A stretch of DNA of 64,000 bases from Nematopogon swammerdamellus (Eukaryota; Arthropoda; Insecta; Lepidoptera; Adelidae). Shown here piece by piece: positions 9,453 to 19,344 of this stretch. Every line of letters starts with the position of its first letter. Positions within the stretch are counted from its first letter, which is position 1. The stretch covers positions 25,063,566-25,127,565 of the forward strand of contig OX336340.1 in assembly GCA_946902875.1 (NCBI GenBank), written 5' to 3'. The position numbers were made by a program, and so were the translations under genes. The notes below the pieces were generated by a model. The model searched no databases. It worked only from the letters and a program-made list of their open reading frames with translations, and was not told where the DNA came from.

Positions 9453-9560
9453 AAGCTCCTGTTAGGCCGGCATGCAGGTATTCGCAATCCCCGTGCATCA
9501 CAGAAAGTTCATGGGCATCGTTAGACTCCTGCTCGTAGGTGTAACGTTGACACATGACTT
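9453..9560 (+). repeat. Partial, diverged copy of the array-type LINE 3' end
   Basis: GCCGGCATGCAGGTATTCGC, AATCCCCGTGCATCACAGAA and GGGCATCGTTAGACTCCTGC match the first unit of the 83-bp array more closely than the neighbouring 9236-9390 copy. It ends within GACACATGAC. It is a single-copy relative of the array sequence. Confidence 0.65.
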
Positions 9561-9855
9561 GAGTAAAAATAACGACCGAAAGATGGTAAATTGACGTCAT
9601 ACACGAGTCCGGAGCTCAGGACCATAGGTAGAGAGAGTCTCAGGGTGGATGCGCCAATTCTTGACTGTCCCAATTATTTCCTTGAAGAAATGTTTCATGG
9701 TAATCCTAGTTACAGGCTTCCTCGAAGGTTGTTCGGTTATTTTTAGCCATAACTGCCGCAACATAGCTGCACTGCACTCGATCACCTATCTCCTACTGTT
9801 TACCTAGCTCGCTCGGTTATTGGGATGAAGGCATCGTCTGTGATGTTTTTATTTG

Positions 9856-10480
9856 CTGCAGTAACGGATGTTTGCACCACTATGGCAATTGGCAGAAACG
9901 TTGGTGCGCAAATGGTGGGATGGATGTGATAGTGTGAATACTGTACATTTTTAACCCCCGATACAAAATGAGGGGTGTTATAAGTTTAACGTGTGTGAGG
10001 GTGTGTGTGCATGTGTGTGTGTGTACGGGTGTGTCTGTGACATCGTAGCTCCCAAACGGATGGACCGATTTGGATGCGGTTCTTTTTATTATAAAGCTGA
10101 TTTAATCGCGATGGTTCTGAGCTATATTTTTATTCAAGTAATTTAGTAATAAAAAAAATAATTATCTTAAAAAGTGGACGATTTGCATGCGTTTTTTTTA
10201 AGCTTAAAATAAAAGTTAAATAACAAATTAAAAAAAAAACCCGACCCTTAAAATTTCGAAAATCATTTTTGTTTACTTAAAGGAGTCGGAGGACCGCTAA
10301 GTAAATAAAATATAAAACTCAGAGCTGCGCGGATATTTACTTAGCGGTTCCCCGACTCCTTTAAGTAAGTAAACGGAAATTATTTTTGACTTTTTAAGGG
10401 TCGGGGCTTAGCCACAGTAACGGATGTTTGACTATAGAAATTGGGAGAAGCGTTTGTGGGCAAATGGTGGGATTGATGTC
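9856..10480. repeat. ~75-bp diverged direct repeats flanking a foldback element
   Basis: 9856-9930 and 10411-10480 both read CAGTAACGGATGTTTG, then an ATTGG.AGAA.CGTT.G segment, then GCAAATGGTGGGATNGATGT. Between them lies the 9951-10410 element. Either a local duplication was split by the insertion or the element inserted into an older tandem pair. Confidence 0.55.
9951..10410 (-). mobile_element. Foldback/dispersed repeat, GGAGTCGG family, longest copy
   Basis: Read on the minus strand: inverted arms (10238-10303 and 10339-10410) with GGAGTCGG and CCGCTAAGTAAAT, a loop with CGCGCAGCTCTGAGTTTT, then TCGGTCCATCCGTTTGGGAG. It ends TTATAACACCCCTCATTTTG and ATCGGGGGTTAA at 9951. It contains a (GT)n-rich tract at 9995-10050. 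Same family as 5878, 22957 and 55795. Confidence 0.78.
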
Positions 10481-10655
10481 GTCGGCGTGACCTTTATTCT
10501 CCGCGTACAATAGTGTAAATTTTGACAAAGTAACCTTTACGATTCTTTGTGTTCTCTACTGTTATAAAATTATATTGCTGCTTGTTTGTCGCCTGTGCCT
10601 ACCTCTTAAGTGGTCTTGCTACACTGTAAGTTTACATTAATAGGCTCAACATTTT
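10481..10655. other. Short spacer, no feature
   Basis: No gene or recognised repeat. Confidence 0.4.
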
Positions 10656-10656
10656 G

Positions 10657-11017
10657 TTTTTTTTATGGGCTGTGACACGGTTGGCTACATCACCTACAAC
10701 ATCCGTAATGTCAGCCCACAACACCGGGTGAACTAGGTGCCTTGTCAGTGCTTTCCTTCATTTAATGTCGGCTACACTGAACTGGACGGAAAACACGAAC
10801 TATTTACAAAGCCGTTTCGGCCGATGTTTCATTCAGTGCAGTGGTATCAACCCGCGCGGGATAAACCCTACCACCTAGTAAGGTAAGAAGGGAAGGGACC
10901 CTCAGTTTAACGTGGAATCCGAACCATGGTCAGCCTCCAACGGTCGAGCGGTCACCCATCCAATTACTGACCGCGCTCAGGGTTGCTTAACAACAGTCGA
11001 CCGACCGCACCACTGAC
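10657..11017 (-). mobile_element. tRNA/5S composite SINE
   Basis: On the minus strand it carries most of the family: the 5S-like block (GAGCGCGGTCAGTAATTGGA, GGGTGACCGC), the B-box region GGTTCGGATTCCACG, the body and a tail ending at a T-run (10657). The A-box end is partly lost (stops near GTCAGTGGTGCGG at 11017). Confidence 0.85.
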
Positions 11018-11194
11018 TTGTTAAGTTGTTACAAAATACCTTCCACATCGTTCATTGAATATATAATTCATAATAAAATTTCATAAACACCGGACATATA
11101 AAATAAAATAAAAAATACATTGTAGAAGCTAGTTGTAATATTCAACAATATACAAATATAATGTGTGTAAAATTTTCACATGCAACTGTGAAAA

Positions 11195-11395
11195 TTTGAT
11201 AGATAGATAGATAGAAATACTTTATTGCTCCAAAAAACATTTAACATAAACACACAATAAGAAATTTACATGAGGGGCAAAGGCGGACTTATCCCTTACA
11301 GGGATTTCTCCCAGTCAACCTTTGGATGTTTGAGAGTCGTATGTTGCGAGATATAAGTAGGTAGTAGCAAAAGACTTGAGTGTGGGAATGTAAAA
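11195..11395 (-). repeat. LINE 3' end with a GATA/TATC tail
   Basis: Plus strand reads (GATA)n, then AAATACTTTATTGCTCC, CAAAGGCGGACTTATCCCTT and CCCAGTCAACCTTTGGATGT. Read on the minus strand this is a retroelement 3' UTR ending AATAAAGTATTTCTATC and (TATC)n. Similar copies: 16348, 43065, 50655 (same strand) and 28765 (opposite strand). Confidence 0.8.
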
Positions 11396-11965
11396 TATAA
11401 TATATGGAAAATAACTATAATATACTATAATATACACTACATATAAGTACATACTAGTTAATTAAACGTATAAATTACTATTTATAGATTAAATTAAATA
11501 CATATGAATTACAATTTAGATAATACATAATACCTTTGTATACATAATAAATTTGTGTCTGTGTCTAAAGAAAATAAAGCAATTGTACGAAGTGTACACA
11601 AATAATGATTGTTTTCGAAAAGTATTGGAAAAATTACTTTGTTTGTTATATTAGAGCTTTTAATAGCAGGCAGAATTGCTTGATGTGTGGCATGCGACAA
11701 AGTAGTAGTAAGTCAGTGAGAGACATTCAAATGTATTTAAATGTGTTTAGGTGTTGGCGCTGCTGACAAGACGTTGACATGTTGTGTTAACATCCTCACG
11801 TCGAAAATAACTTGTGGGACATCTGTATTTTGGAGCACAGTCAAATTTATATAAATAGGTACAATTTCGGCGACAAAGTGCCATTTTTTGACAACTTTTA
11901 AACGAAACAATGTGCTAAAGCTAACTCAGCGATTATAGACATGTTATTTATTTTTTAAATCCCTC
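11396..11965. other. No gene seen
   Basis: AT-rich. TATAATATACTATAATATAC low-complexity sequence occurs at 11395-11440. The short antisense frame at 11509-11700 has no recognisable features. Confidence 0.4.
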
Positions 11966-12653
11966 ACCCTTCGGCTCCCCAAAACCCCGCGCGGGGTTCA
12001 TTTATCGTTCACCGGCTGGCTCCCGCAAACCCCGCGCGGGGTTCGGCGCGGCGCGGCGGCGCGCGGCTCACTATTAAATTAATCACTAATTCTACCAATT
12101 TTCGACCAAAGAACTGATTCCTGGTATCACTTCTTGGTTAAAAGTACTATAACTATTATCAAACACATGGCAGGGCAACACTTCACCTTCACACAGAAAA
12201 TAATTTTTTAAAATGTCAAATAAAATAATGTCACTTTTGACAACGGACATTTCAGCTCACACTGAAATATATTGAAGTTGTACCGTATTTCGTGTACCCG
12301 TATTCGAGAGTACGTCTCATTATCTTTATTTAGAGGTATGACTCGTATAAGGAAATTTTGCAGTTTTGGTCAGAAAAAATCGAAAAAAAATGTCGAGTGT
12401 GTTTTGTTTTGCCTGGAGTTCAAAAAATCGGTCTGTGCTTCTAAATAAGTGAATCCTGAAGTGTTTGTTATCACTGAATGCGCAATTTCAGTACGCAGAT
12501 TACATATTACAGATTACTGATGGATCGTTCGATTGAGGCGGGACATTCGAATTTGTGCGGGAGCGCGCGCGCCAAAATTTTGCGTTTTTGCGCGCGGCGA
12601 AAAGGGCTGAGAGTCGGCGGTCGTGCGAATATTTATGCTGAGGGCCGAAGGGT
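11966..12653. mobile_element. Possible DNA element bounded by ACCCTTCGGC / GCCGAAGGGT, with two GC palindromes
   Basis: ACCCTTCGGC at 11966-11975 and its exact complement at 12644-12653 bound 688 bases. Just inside the left end are two copies of the perfect 16-base palindrome AACCCCGCGCGGGGTT (11983-11998 and 12028-12043), followed by a GCGGCGCGGCGGCGCGCGG stretch. The right end has another GC-rich block (12565-12600). No transposase is visible, and target-site duplication is not clear. The borders could also be coincidental. Confidence 0.4.
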
Positions 12654-12839
12654 TAATGACGTGCTACTTGTTTTATTTAAAAAAAATTAAGATATTTTTG
12701 GGTTCACATTTTTTTGTATCCTGTACTTTTCATGACACAAACAAATATTTGTATTGTTTATTATAGCGAGCTATTTTCACTGATTTATCACAACTTCAAA
12801 AGAAAAATTTTTTTCACTTTCTAATTTACCTTCCAAAAT

Positions 12840-13050
12840 TGACCCCCAACTTCTAAATTCGTTTATTTACGCTATGCGTCCGTAATTGTGTCGTCAAACT
12901 CTATATAGTATATGTACAAAATTTTATTTTTTCGTTCTGTTGATTCGGAGAAAATTAACTGTGACCGACGAACGGACAGACAGACAGACTTAAGAGTGAT
13001 ATTATATGGGTTCAGTTTTTCCACTTTTGAGGCACGGAACCCTATAAGGA
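12840..13050 (-). repeat. Dispersed repeat with an ACGGACAGACAGACAGAC segment
   Basis: Ends TTTTTCCACTTTTGAGGCAC and GGAACCCTATAA, and contains GTGACCGACGAACGGACAGA. Similar to the general GGTTCCGT repeats but without the CTTGGCCGG end. Orientation is inferred from GGAACCCTA lying at the right. Confidence 0.5.
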
Positions 13051-13330
13051 ACACGTTTATTATCCTACCTACCCAATAAGGATACTAGACTTGAACAAAC
13101 TCGATCTTGACTCGAAGATTGATCGACAACAGCATTAAAAAAAAAAATTAAGAAAAATATGAATTATATAAATAATAATTGGCGCTGCGGGCAAAAATAT
13201 TTACATTTCAGGTGTTTATGAATACGATATTTTGCGAGAGCAGAATTAAATTTATTATTCATTTTATAAACATGTTTCTAAAAGCAGCTGCACAGGTAAA
13301 GAATTTCTAATATATATATTATATTACTAG

Positions 13331-13555
13331 CTGTGCCCGCGGCTCCGCCCGCTATCATATTTGACTTCTCTGCTGACCTCATAAGCCATTTAACGTGATG
13401 AAAAGTAGCCTATAATTGACGGGAAGAACCAAGTGATCCGTAGAAGGAAACAGTATTAAAATCGGTTCAGTGGTTCTCAAGTTATAAGCGGACAGACAGA
13501 CATACATACAGACAGACAGAAAGCTGACGTTGGATTTTATTAAAGGTAAGGATTT
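13331..13555 (+). repeat. RTE-like retroelement/SINE 3' segment
   Basis: CTGTGCCCGCGGCTCCGCCC, then AAATCGGTTCAGTGGTTCTC, AAGTTATAAGCGGACAGACA and TTGGATTTTATTAAAGGTAAG. Two further copies lie in tandem at 21805-22010 and 22012-22240. The GCCCGCGGCTCCGCCCG start and TTATAAGCGGACAGACA are characteristic of lepidopteran RTE-related repeats. Confidence 0.75.
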
Positions 13556-13559
13556 ATGC

Positions 13560-14130
13560 TAAGGTAAGAATTTTATTTTATTAACGTTATTAATATATTT
13601 TAAAACATAATTTTATTGAAGCGATGCGCCGACGAAATTGGTAAAATGCAGAAAAAAATCATGCGTGTGTGTGAGACTAGAAAATTATTTTTATAAAATA
13701 TTTTTAGACTTTGTAAAAATGAAAAACGATATGAGCAAAAATCAGCACAAGAGGGCGTGGGAACTAGCCGGCTATCGCGGTGTGTTCAACAAAGTTAATA
13801 ATTATGTATGGAGATGCGCGAGGAGATGAGTCACGCGGGAAGACTCGCTCGCTCGTGCGTGACGCACACGTAGCGGCGCGCGCGCACGTTCGTTCATTCA
13901 ACACTCTTTATCTTTCTGCAACCTCGAAATTTCGCTCACTCATTCATACATAATCATAACATAACACTGCGGTTTTTATGTTGTGTGTGTATAGGCCACA
14001 ATATCTGTGAAAATATGGTCTCATTTATGTATTAAAATAAATAATTTTACAGACTTAAAAAACCACTGGCTCTGGCACTAGAATTAAATCATATGAAACA
14101 TTGTAGTGGTGTTTTGAAGTCGGTTGTATG
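13560..14130. other. Unique-looking sequence, no gene seen
   Basis: Includes a GC-rich stretch with GCGGCGCGCGCGCACG at about 13872-13890. The frame at 13638-13829 (63 codons) has no recognisable domain. Confidence 0.4.
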
Positions 14131-14465
14131 TTTTTAGGGTTTCGTATCCGTCCTACGGGACCCTATTACTAAGCCTACGCCTCCGTCTGTCTGTCTGTCT
14201 GTCTGCCTGTCTGTCCGTCTGTCCGAGGGCTGTATCTCGTGAACCGTAATAGGTAATCCTTTGAAATTTTCACAAAATAAAAATAAGATAAAGTAAAAAA
14301 TTCACGGGGGTCCCCATAGAAGAAACTAAAAAGTGTATGCGCACCATCTACCGAAAAGAGTATGAAGCATTTTAACTAATACATGATGACGTGAGTGGCG
14401 CTGATTTTGACATGGCGATACGAAACCCTCGGTGCGCGAGTTCGACTCGCACTTGGCCGTTTTTT
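14131..14465 (+). repeat. GGGTTTCGTA...CGCACTTGGCCG dispersed repeat, full length
   Basis: Starts TTTTTAGGGTTTCGTATCCG, contains (GTCT)n, GAGGGCTGTATCTCGTGAAC, GTAATAGGTA and a GGGGGTCCCCATAGAAG segment, and ends CGACTCGCACTTGGCCG then a T-run. It includes the optional segment ACCATCTACCGAAAAGAG, also present in 24362-24748 and 29545-29862. Confidence 0.8.
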
Positions 14466-14690
14466 AAAACTGTTTTTTTTTTCGCTCTTCTGTATCTTTG
14501 GAACCGTAATAGGTAGCCGGTTGAAATTTTAACAGAATATGACATACGAGTATTATATATTATGTTATATCCGCAATGTGTTAAAATAAAGAAAAAAATA
14601 GTCGCTGTTCTAAGTCATCTTGTTTTGACTCCATTATCTCAGATTTAGTGGCTAGTTGGGAATTTTTCTTTTTATTGGAACTTCGATGCG
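14466..14690 (+). repeat. Second, diverged partial copy of the same repeat
   Basis: CTTCTGTATCTTTGGAACCG, then TAATAGGTAGCCGGTTGAAA and TTTTAACAGAATATGACATA. It is a 5'-truncated relative directly behind the preceding copy. Confidence 0.5.
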
Positions 14691-15640
14691 CTTTTTGAAC
14701 TAAGAGGCTTCTTGTAGTTTCTTGGTTATATGGTCACACACAAGATTCAGAATATGTCTGTACTGTTGATATGAGCTCATCGTACTTGCTGTACAACTCG
14801 ATGTTTTTATCGTGGTAGGAATGATGTAGGTAGACCGATAGAAAGAAGGAAGAAAGATACAGACAGCCCTTTAAAGGTAAGTTGGATGGAAGGACAGGAC
14901 GGTGTAGGCTGGGTCTCGTACTGACCCCTAAAAACCATTTCAATAGATAGGTCTATCTACTGATCGTGTTTCGCGCAAGGAAGTGTCCGAATACAGTAAA
15001 CACTACGCAGTACCGGCCGACCCACTTGGCTGCGATCCACCTCGTTAGAACACATTTTGCGATGCGCGCGCAGTAGTGAGTTGCTGCACTTCCGTTCGGA
15101 CTTTTGGATGTAACGAGTTATGTGGATGAAGTTGAAAGTAATACCAAAAGTGGTATTTATTTTTAAGGAAGATGGTGGCCAGTGTCGTTGAATGTGTTTT
15201 AAAAAATCTTTCTAGAACGACTCGAAGCTGGTCCAAATCCTTCTCAATCTTGTCATTTATATTTTCACCTGTTCCAACAATCACCAACTTCATAATAATA
15301 GTTAGGTACCTATCTTGAATCAGTATTTCATAAATGTTCACAAGTATATCTAACTACCGCTGCTGGACTTGTTCCAGATACGATCCCTACCGTACTAAAT
15401 GTTTGTAGATTATCCATTGTAAGATGTCACGCCTTACTGTCGATTTATACTTCCATGTGCCGTAAAGGACCTGCCATAACACATACAGGTAAACTTTAGG
15501 AGCATGCAACGAAATATTTAGCCGAGCTTTTATTCCTCGCTGGCCGTTTGCCCTTTATGCAAATTCACGGGTACTACTTTTCCCACGGAGACGAGAGAGA
15601 GTCGAGAGCATAATTTTAAAAGAGTCGAGTAAATGTAAAA
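14691..15640. other. Unique-looking sequence, no gene seen
   Basis: Antisense frames at 14734-14943 and 15045-15341 (98 codons) show no recognisable domain, codon pattern or splice context that I can support. Confidence 0.4.
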
Positions 15641-15644
15641 TTTA

Positions 15645-15818
15645 AATCAAAATAAAAAACTTTATTGAACCAAAACAACATTTTACGTTTGAAAAGGCAT
15701 ACAATTTTCTTAAATCTAACTTATCATTACTTAAAAGCTACATAACTGCACACAATTCACAGAAAAAACAGTACATGAAGTTAGATACAAAAGAAAATAC
15801 AGTAGGGCGAAAGCAGAC
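15645..15818 (-). repeat. LINE 3' region, interrupted by a SINE tail
   Basis: AAAAAACTTTATTGAACCAA, then AACAACATTTTACG and GTAGGGCGAAAGCAGACC. Read on the minus strand this is a retroelement 3' UTR with an AATAAAG signal. The SINE tail follows at 15819-15886. The sequence past it (TGGTGGTAAGCAGTACATG at 15949-15967) may be the continuation. Confidence 0.55.
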
Positions 15819-15886
15819 CTTTTTTTTATGGAAACTGACACGGTTGGCTACATCACCTACAACATCCGTGATGTCAGCCCATAACA
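15819..15886 (-). mobile_element. SINE 3' tail fragment
   Basis: A T-run, ATGGAAACTGACACGGTTGG, CTACATCACCTACAACATCC, GTGATGTCAGCCCATAACA. Only the last ~68 bases of the family are present, consistent with strong 5' truncation. Confidence 0.85.
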
Positions 15887-16345
15887 TCTTGTTGTTGTAT
15901 TGTGTAGATAGTAAGAAATGAAAGAGAATCCAATTTCGTTTTAGGTTGTTTGGTGGTAAGCAGTACATGTCTTGTAGAAAGTCATATTTTTCCAACACTC
16001 ACAATGGTTTACGACAAACATCCATCGGATGAAACCGATTTTTTTGTTTTGTTTGTAGTGCTGCGCCTTAATGGCGTTCAGACGCAGCCAATAACACCAC
16101 TGATCGTGAAACCACGCTCAGCGAAGTGCTAAACATACGCAATGCAAAATTCAAAATCGATCCTTCACTGTGGCCCTATTCGCCTTCCTGGAGAACCACT
16201 CTCCCAGCGAGCCGAGCGTGCCGGGAGAAAGCAAAACGAGCTTCGCCTGTGCAATATTCACGCCATCTACTCGTACTTTCTCTAGAGCCAGCATATAATC
16301 GGTTATTGGTACTCGAGTAATGCAAATTGTAACCCGTATCAAAGA
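15887..16345. other. No gene seen
   Basis: Overlapping short open frames on both strands at 16126-16342 share the same bases and carry no recognisable motif. 16070-16130 (GGCGTTCAGACGCAGCC, GAAACCACGCTCAGCGAAGT) faintly resembles the 8600-8670 repeat. Confidence 0.35.
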
Positions 16346-16347
16346 AA

Positions 16348-16550
16348 ATAGAATAGATAGATAGATAGAAATACTTTATTGCCCCAAAAAACATTTTACA
16401 TAACCAAACAATAAGTAATTTACATGAGGGGCAAAGGCGGACTTATCCCTTACAGTGATTTCTCCCAGTCAACCTTTGGATGTTTGAGAGTCGTAATTTC
16501 TGAGATATAAGTACTTAGGTAGTAGCAAATGACTTGTGTGTGGGTAAAAT
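16348..16550 (-). repeat. LINE 3' end with a GATA/TATC tail
   Basis: Same family as 11195-11395: (GATA)n, AAATACTTTATTGCCCC, CAAAGGCGGACTTATCCCTT, CCCAGTCAACCTTTGGATG, followed by the shared TGAGATATAAGTA and GTAGTAGCAAA segments. Confidence 0.8.
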
Positions 16551-16619
16551 GCAGTCAAAATGCAGTGTCCGATGATGAGTTTTGTGGTCACGCTGATCAA
16601 TTGACGGCGATAACCATGT

Positions 16620-16740
16620 TGTAATCACTGATAATAATATAATAATAATACACTTTATGCTACTTAATGTGTAGCAACAATAGGCTTATTGCCTTATGTA
16701 ATTTCTTTCAGTTAACCCGATGAACCTACAATTGTATATT
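16620..16740 (-). repeat. LINE 3' end with an (ATA)n tail
   Basis: AATAATATAATAATAATACA then CTTTATGCTACTTAATGTG. Read on the minus strand this is a retroelement 3' end finishing in (TAT)n. Part of it (TTTCAGTTAACCCGATGAACC) resembles the CAGTCAACCTTT end. Confidence 0.5.
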
Positions 16741-17001
16741 ATGGAATCCGAAACACAGAGCAGCCGGTAAAGGTGTGCACGTAATTTTATTCATATAAAA
16801 AAATTATTTCTTCATGCCGACCGGATTCGAAGGTCGAACCTCTCGCAAGAGAAGCAGACGCCCAGGCCACTGGCTCGCACCCCAACAGTGCTGTAGCCAA
16901 CAATGGTAAAGTTGTCGGTTTTAGACTCACCAATTTAATCGTGCCGCATCGTGGCCGGCACATGTGAAAACGATCATTATGTGATTCCACGATTGACAAC
17001 T
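16741..17001. other. No gene seen
   Basis: The antisense frame 16787-16999 has no recognisable domain. A stretch around 16800-16890 (CCGACCGGATTCGAAGGTCG, GCCCAGGCCACTGGCTCGCA) has a GGATTCGAAG piece but no tRNA fold. Confidence 0.35.
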
Positions 17002-17325
17002 GTACCGTGTGGGGCCGGTACTTTAAAATAATAGCCCCACTGCATCTCTCCCCGTGTATGTCGTAAAAGGCGACTAAGGGATATGACTCCCTTCTTATAT
17101 TACTAGGTGGTAGGGTTTAACCCGCCCGGGTTGATACCACCGCACTGAATGAAAGGTCGGTCGAAACGGCTATGTAAATAGTTCGTGTTTTCCGTCCAGT
17201 TCAGTGTAGCCGGCACGACCTAAGGGAGGCACTGACGTGGCACCAAGTTCACCCGGTATTATGGGCTGACATCACGGATGTTGTTGGTGATGTAGCCAAC
17301 CGTGTCAGATTACATAAAAAAAATA
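17002..17325 (+). mobile_element. SINE body with an alternative 5' part
   Basis: 17002-17088 is the GTACCGTGTGGGGCCGG ... GACTAAGGGATATGACT repeat. At 17089 it joins the SINE body at CCCTTCTTATATTACTAGGT and continues to the normal tail (AGCCAACCGTGTCAG and A-run). The tRNA/5S head is absent. The copy at 32213-32452 shows the same kind of junction (GAAGGGAGTCATATCCCTTA), so this is a recurrent structure and not a one-off break. Confidence 0.75.
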
Positions 17326-17329
17326 CAGT

Positions 17330-18485
17330 GACGGGCGAGAGGCTCTGCTGGATGACCCATTATTCTGTGGTGGTATCAGTAGTGCGACCGATTTTGCGTA
17401 AGACATTTCGCCACCACATTATCTCCCTCCGGCTCCGCGGTGACGAATCGCTCGATGCAAATCTGACTCATCGCATTTAATTTCCAGTTCACCACACACT
17501 TAGAAGATACACCTGTTTCGGTTTTGATGTCGCACAATACGGCTAAGAGTTTATTTGTACAGGCCTTTGGGATCAATAGGAACCAACAAGTTTAAGAGAT
17601 TTTTCTGAATTCGGCCTAAATAAAAATAAAATTTCCATGAAAACGAATCTCGTGTACAAGCAATCTAATGTTATACTGTGATTTTACAACAGCCACTTGC
17701 ACCTCGGTCAGGCCTCACGTACTCTGTGTACTTGCGCGCGCTAACTACCTACCGCCCAGCGGGCCGCTCGGCGGCGGTCTAATATAGTGAAATTCGTCAG
17801 CCGCGCGAAGCATACCTACACGCTCGCCCACGCAACTGCGCTCAGCTGCAAAGCAATAATCACTTTACACTCGATCGTTTATGTACATTTTCGCACGCAG
17901 CGATTGGCGACGTGAAACAGTAGGCTATTAAAGCCGAAGGTATGGAACTTTTTCTATGGAGTGATTTATCTGTTACGAAGTAACGATTAAGTAATCTATG
18001 CCTCGGTGCATACTCGTCTAGCGTGCGACCGGCGAAACCGTGCATTAAAAGTACATCTTGGTCACCCCAACGACGACGTGGCGCCACGCCGCGGTAAGAT
18101 GCCTACTTTGACATTTAATTAGACTAAAGCGTAAATTGAAAACAAAAAGTCTCGAAAACGAGGCCTGACTACACTTTGAGATGAGTATGCCGTTTCCTGA
18201 AAGAACTCGGCTGGTTGGAGTAAGGCCGTAGGATGCGCAAAAGGTCCACAGTCCAAAAATACCCTTTAGTTAGAGATATACTTTGCGTATTTTTTTAAAT
18301 ACTAGGCACGAGGATTAGGTGTCGTCTGGAATTGAATGTAGTGAATGCTGCAGCACTCCGTAATGTGGTAAATCTAAAATTGTACTTACTCATAAAATGT
18401 GTGTACGAAGAACTTACCTGAAATAAGAGAATATATATATTTAATTATTATTATAACATTTTTTATTTGTTATCTGAAAATAAGT
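17330..18485. other. Unique-looking sequence, no gene seen
   Basis: Frames at 17376-17576 (-) and 17860-18087 (-) are short and unrecognised. A GC-rich stretch lies at 17735-17840. I cannot exclude a small exon here, but nothing supports one. Confidence 0.4.
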
Positions 18486-18486
18486 T

Positions 18487-18530
18487 AATGTAGCCAACCG
18501 TGTCAGTTTCCATAAAAATAAAAAAGCTTA
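18487..18530 (+). mobile_element. SINE tail remnant
   Basis: ATGTAGCCAACCGTGTCAGT, then TTCCATAAAAATAAAAAAG. About 30 bases of the family 3' end plus the A-rich tail. Confidence 0.75.
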
Positions 18531-18594
18531 TATATATACTATAAGCGTGTGCAAACATAAAACTGAGTATTCCTGCGGTAAGGTGTTATCTTAT

Positions 18595-18830
18595 GCATAC
18601 ACATACACACACACACATACGGTCATACAAACATAAGAACATACCTTAGATACATGCATGCTTTTATGGAAATCGCGACAGCATTATTTCGGATGCGGGG
18701 TTGCGAATGCCGCGCCGGCCAGACAGGTACCTATTTGCCGATCAACAAAATTTAAGAAATAATTATTATAAGATTTACGTTTTTACGGAACCCTAAAAAA
18801 ACATACATCCATACATACATAACCGGTTTC
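18595..18830. repeat. CA/CATA-rich microsatellites
   Basis: CACACACACACACATAC at 18605-18622 and ACATACATCCATACATACAT at 18802-18822, the latter after ACGGAACCCTAAAAAAAC, a dispersed-repeat terminus. No gene. Confidence 0.6.
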
Positions 18831-19037
18831 CGAGAACACACAAGTGAATGTGCCCACATATCGCACTTTACTTACCTCTACATGAAATAATATAGCTACG
18901 CAGTTATGTAAATGTAATGTGCGATTCTCGCGGCGAGATAGGGTTGCTTTTCATTGCCTGCGCCATTTTCACAAACAAGAAATTGTGTGTAAGGTTTCCT
19001 CTAGTGTTTTGATTTATGTACTAGAAAGGATAGCTAA

Positions 19038-19340
19038 TTAACATAACATAGAAATATAAACATACTCGCCCGTTATAACCGAAAATATATCGTCAGTTAA
19101 TTTCATTATGGTTGCATATCCATTGAGTCTTTCTCCAGTTTTGTCGTCACCTAATTTCATTATGGTTTCATATCCATTGAGTCTTTCTCCAGTTTTAACG
19201 TCAGCTAATTGCATTATGGTGGCGTATCCATTGAATCTTTCTCCAGTTTTGTCGTCAGCTAATTGCACTATGGTTGCATATCCATTGAGTCGTTCTCCAG
19301 TTTTATCGTCAGCTAATAATTTCATTATGGTTCCGGCCAT
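19038..19340 (-). repeat. 54-bp tandem repeat, open on both strands; antisense frame encodes an 18-residue repeat
   Basis: About 4.3 units at 19107-19336, period 54 (57 in one unit). Minus-strand frame of 100 codons: MAGTIMKLLADDKTGERLNG, then repeats of ADDKTGERLNGYATIMKL with changes such as ATIVQL, ADVKTGERLNGYETIMKL and GDDKTGERLNGYATIMKL. The plus strand is also open (MVAYPLSLSPVLSS repeats), as can happen with a period divisible by three. I do not recognise the repeat in any protein family. It could be a coding minisatellite, an exon piece or a chance-open repeat. No promoter, splice site or signal peptide supports a gene. Confidence 0.6.
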
Positions 19341-19344
19341 TTAG

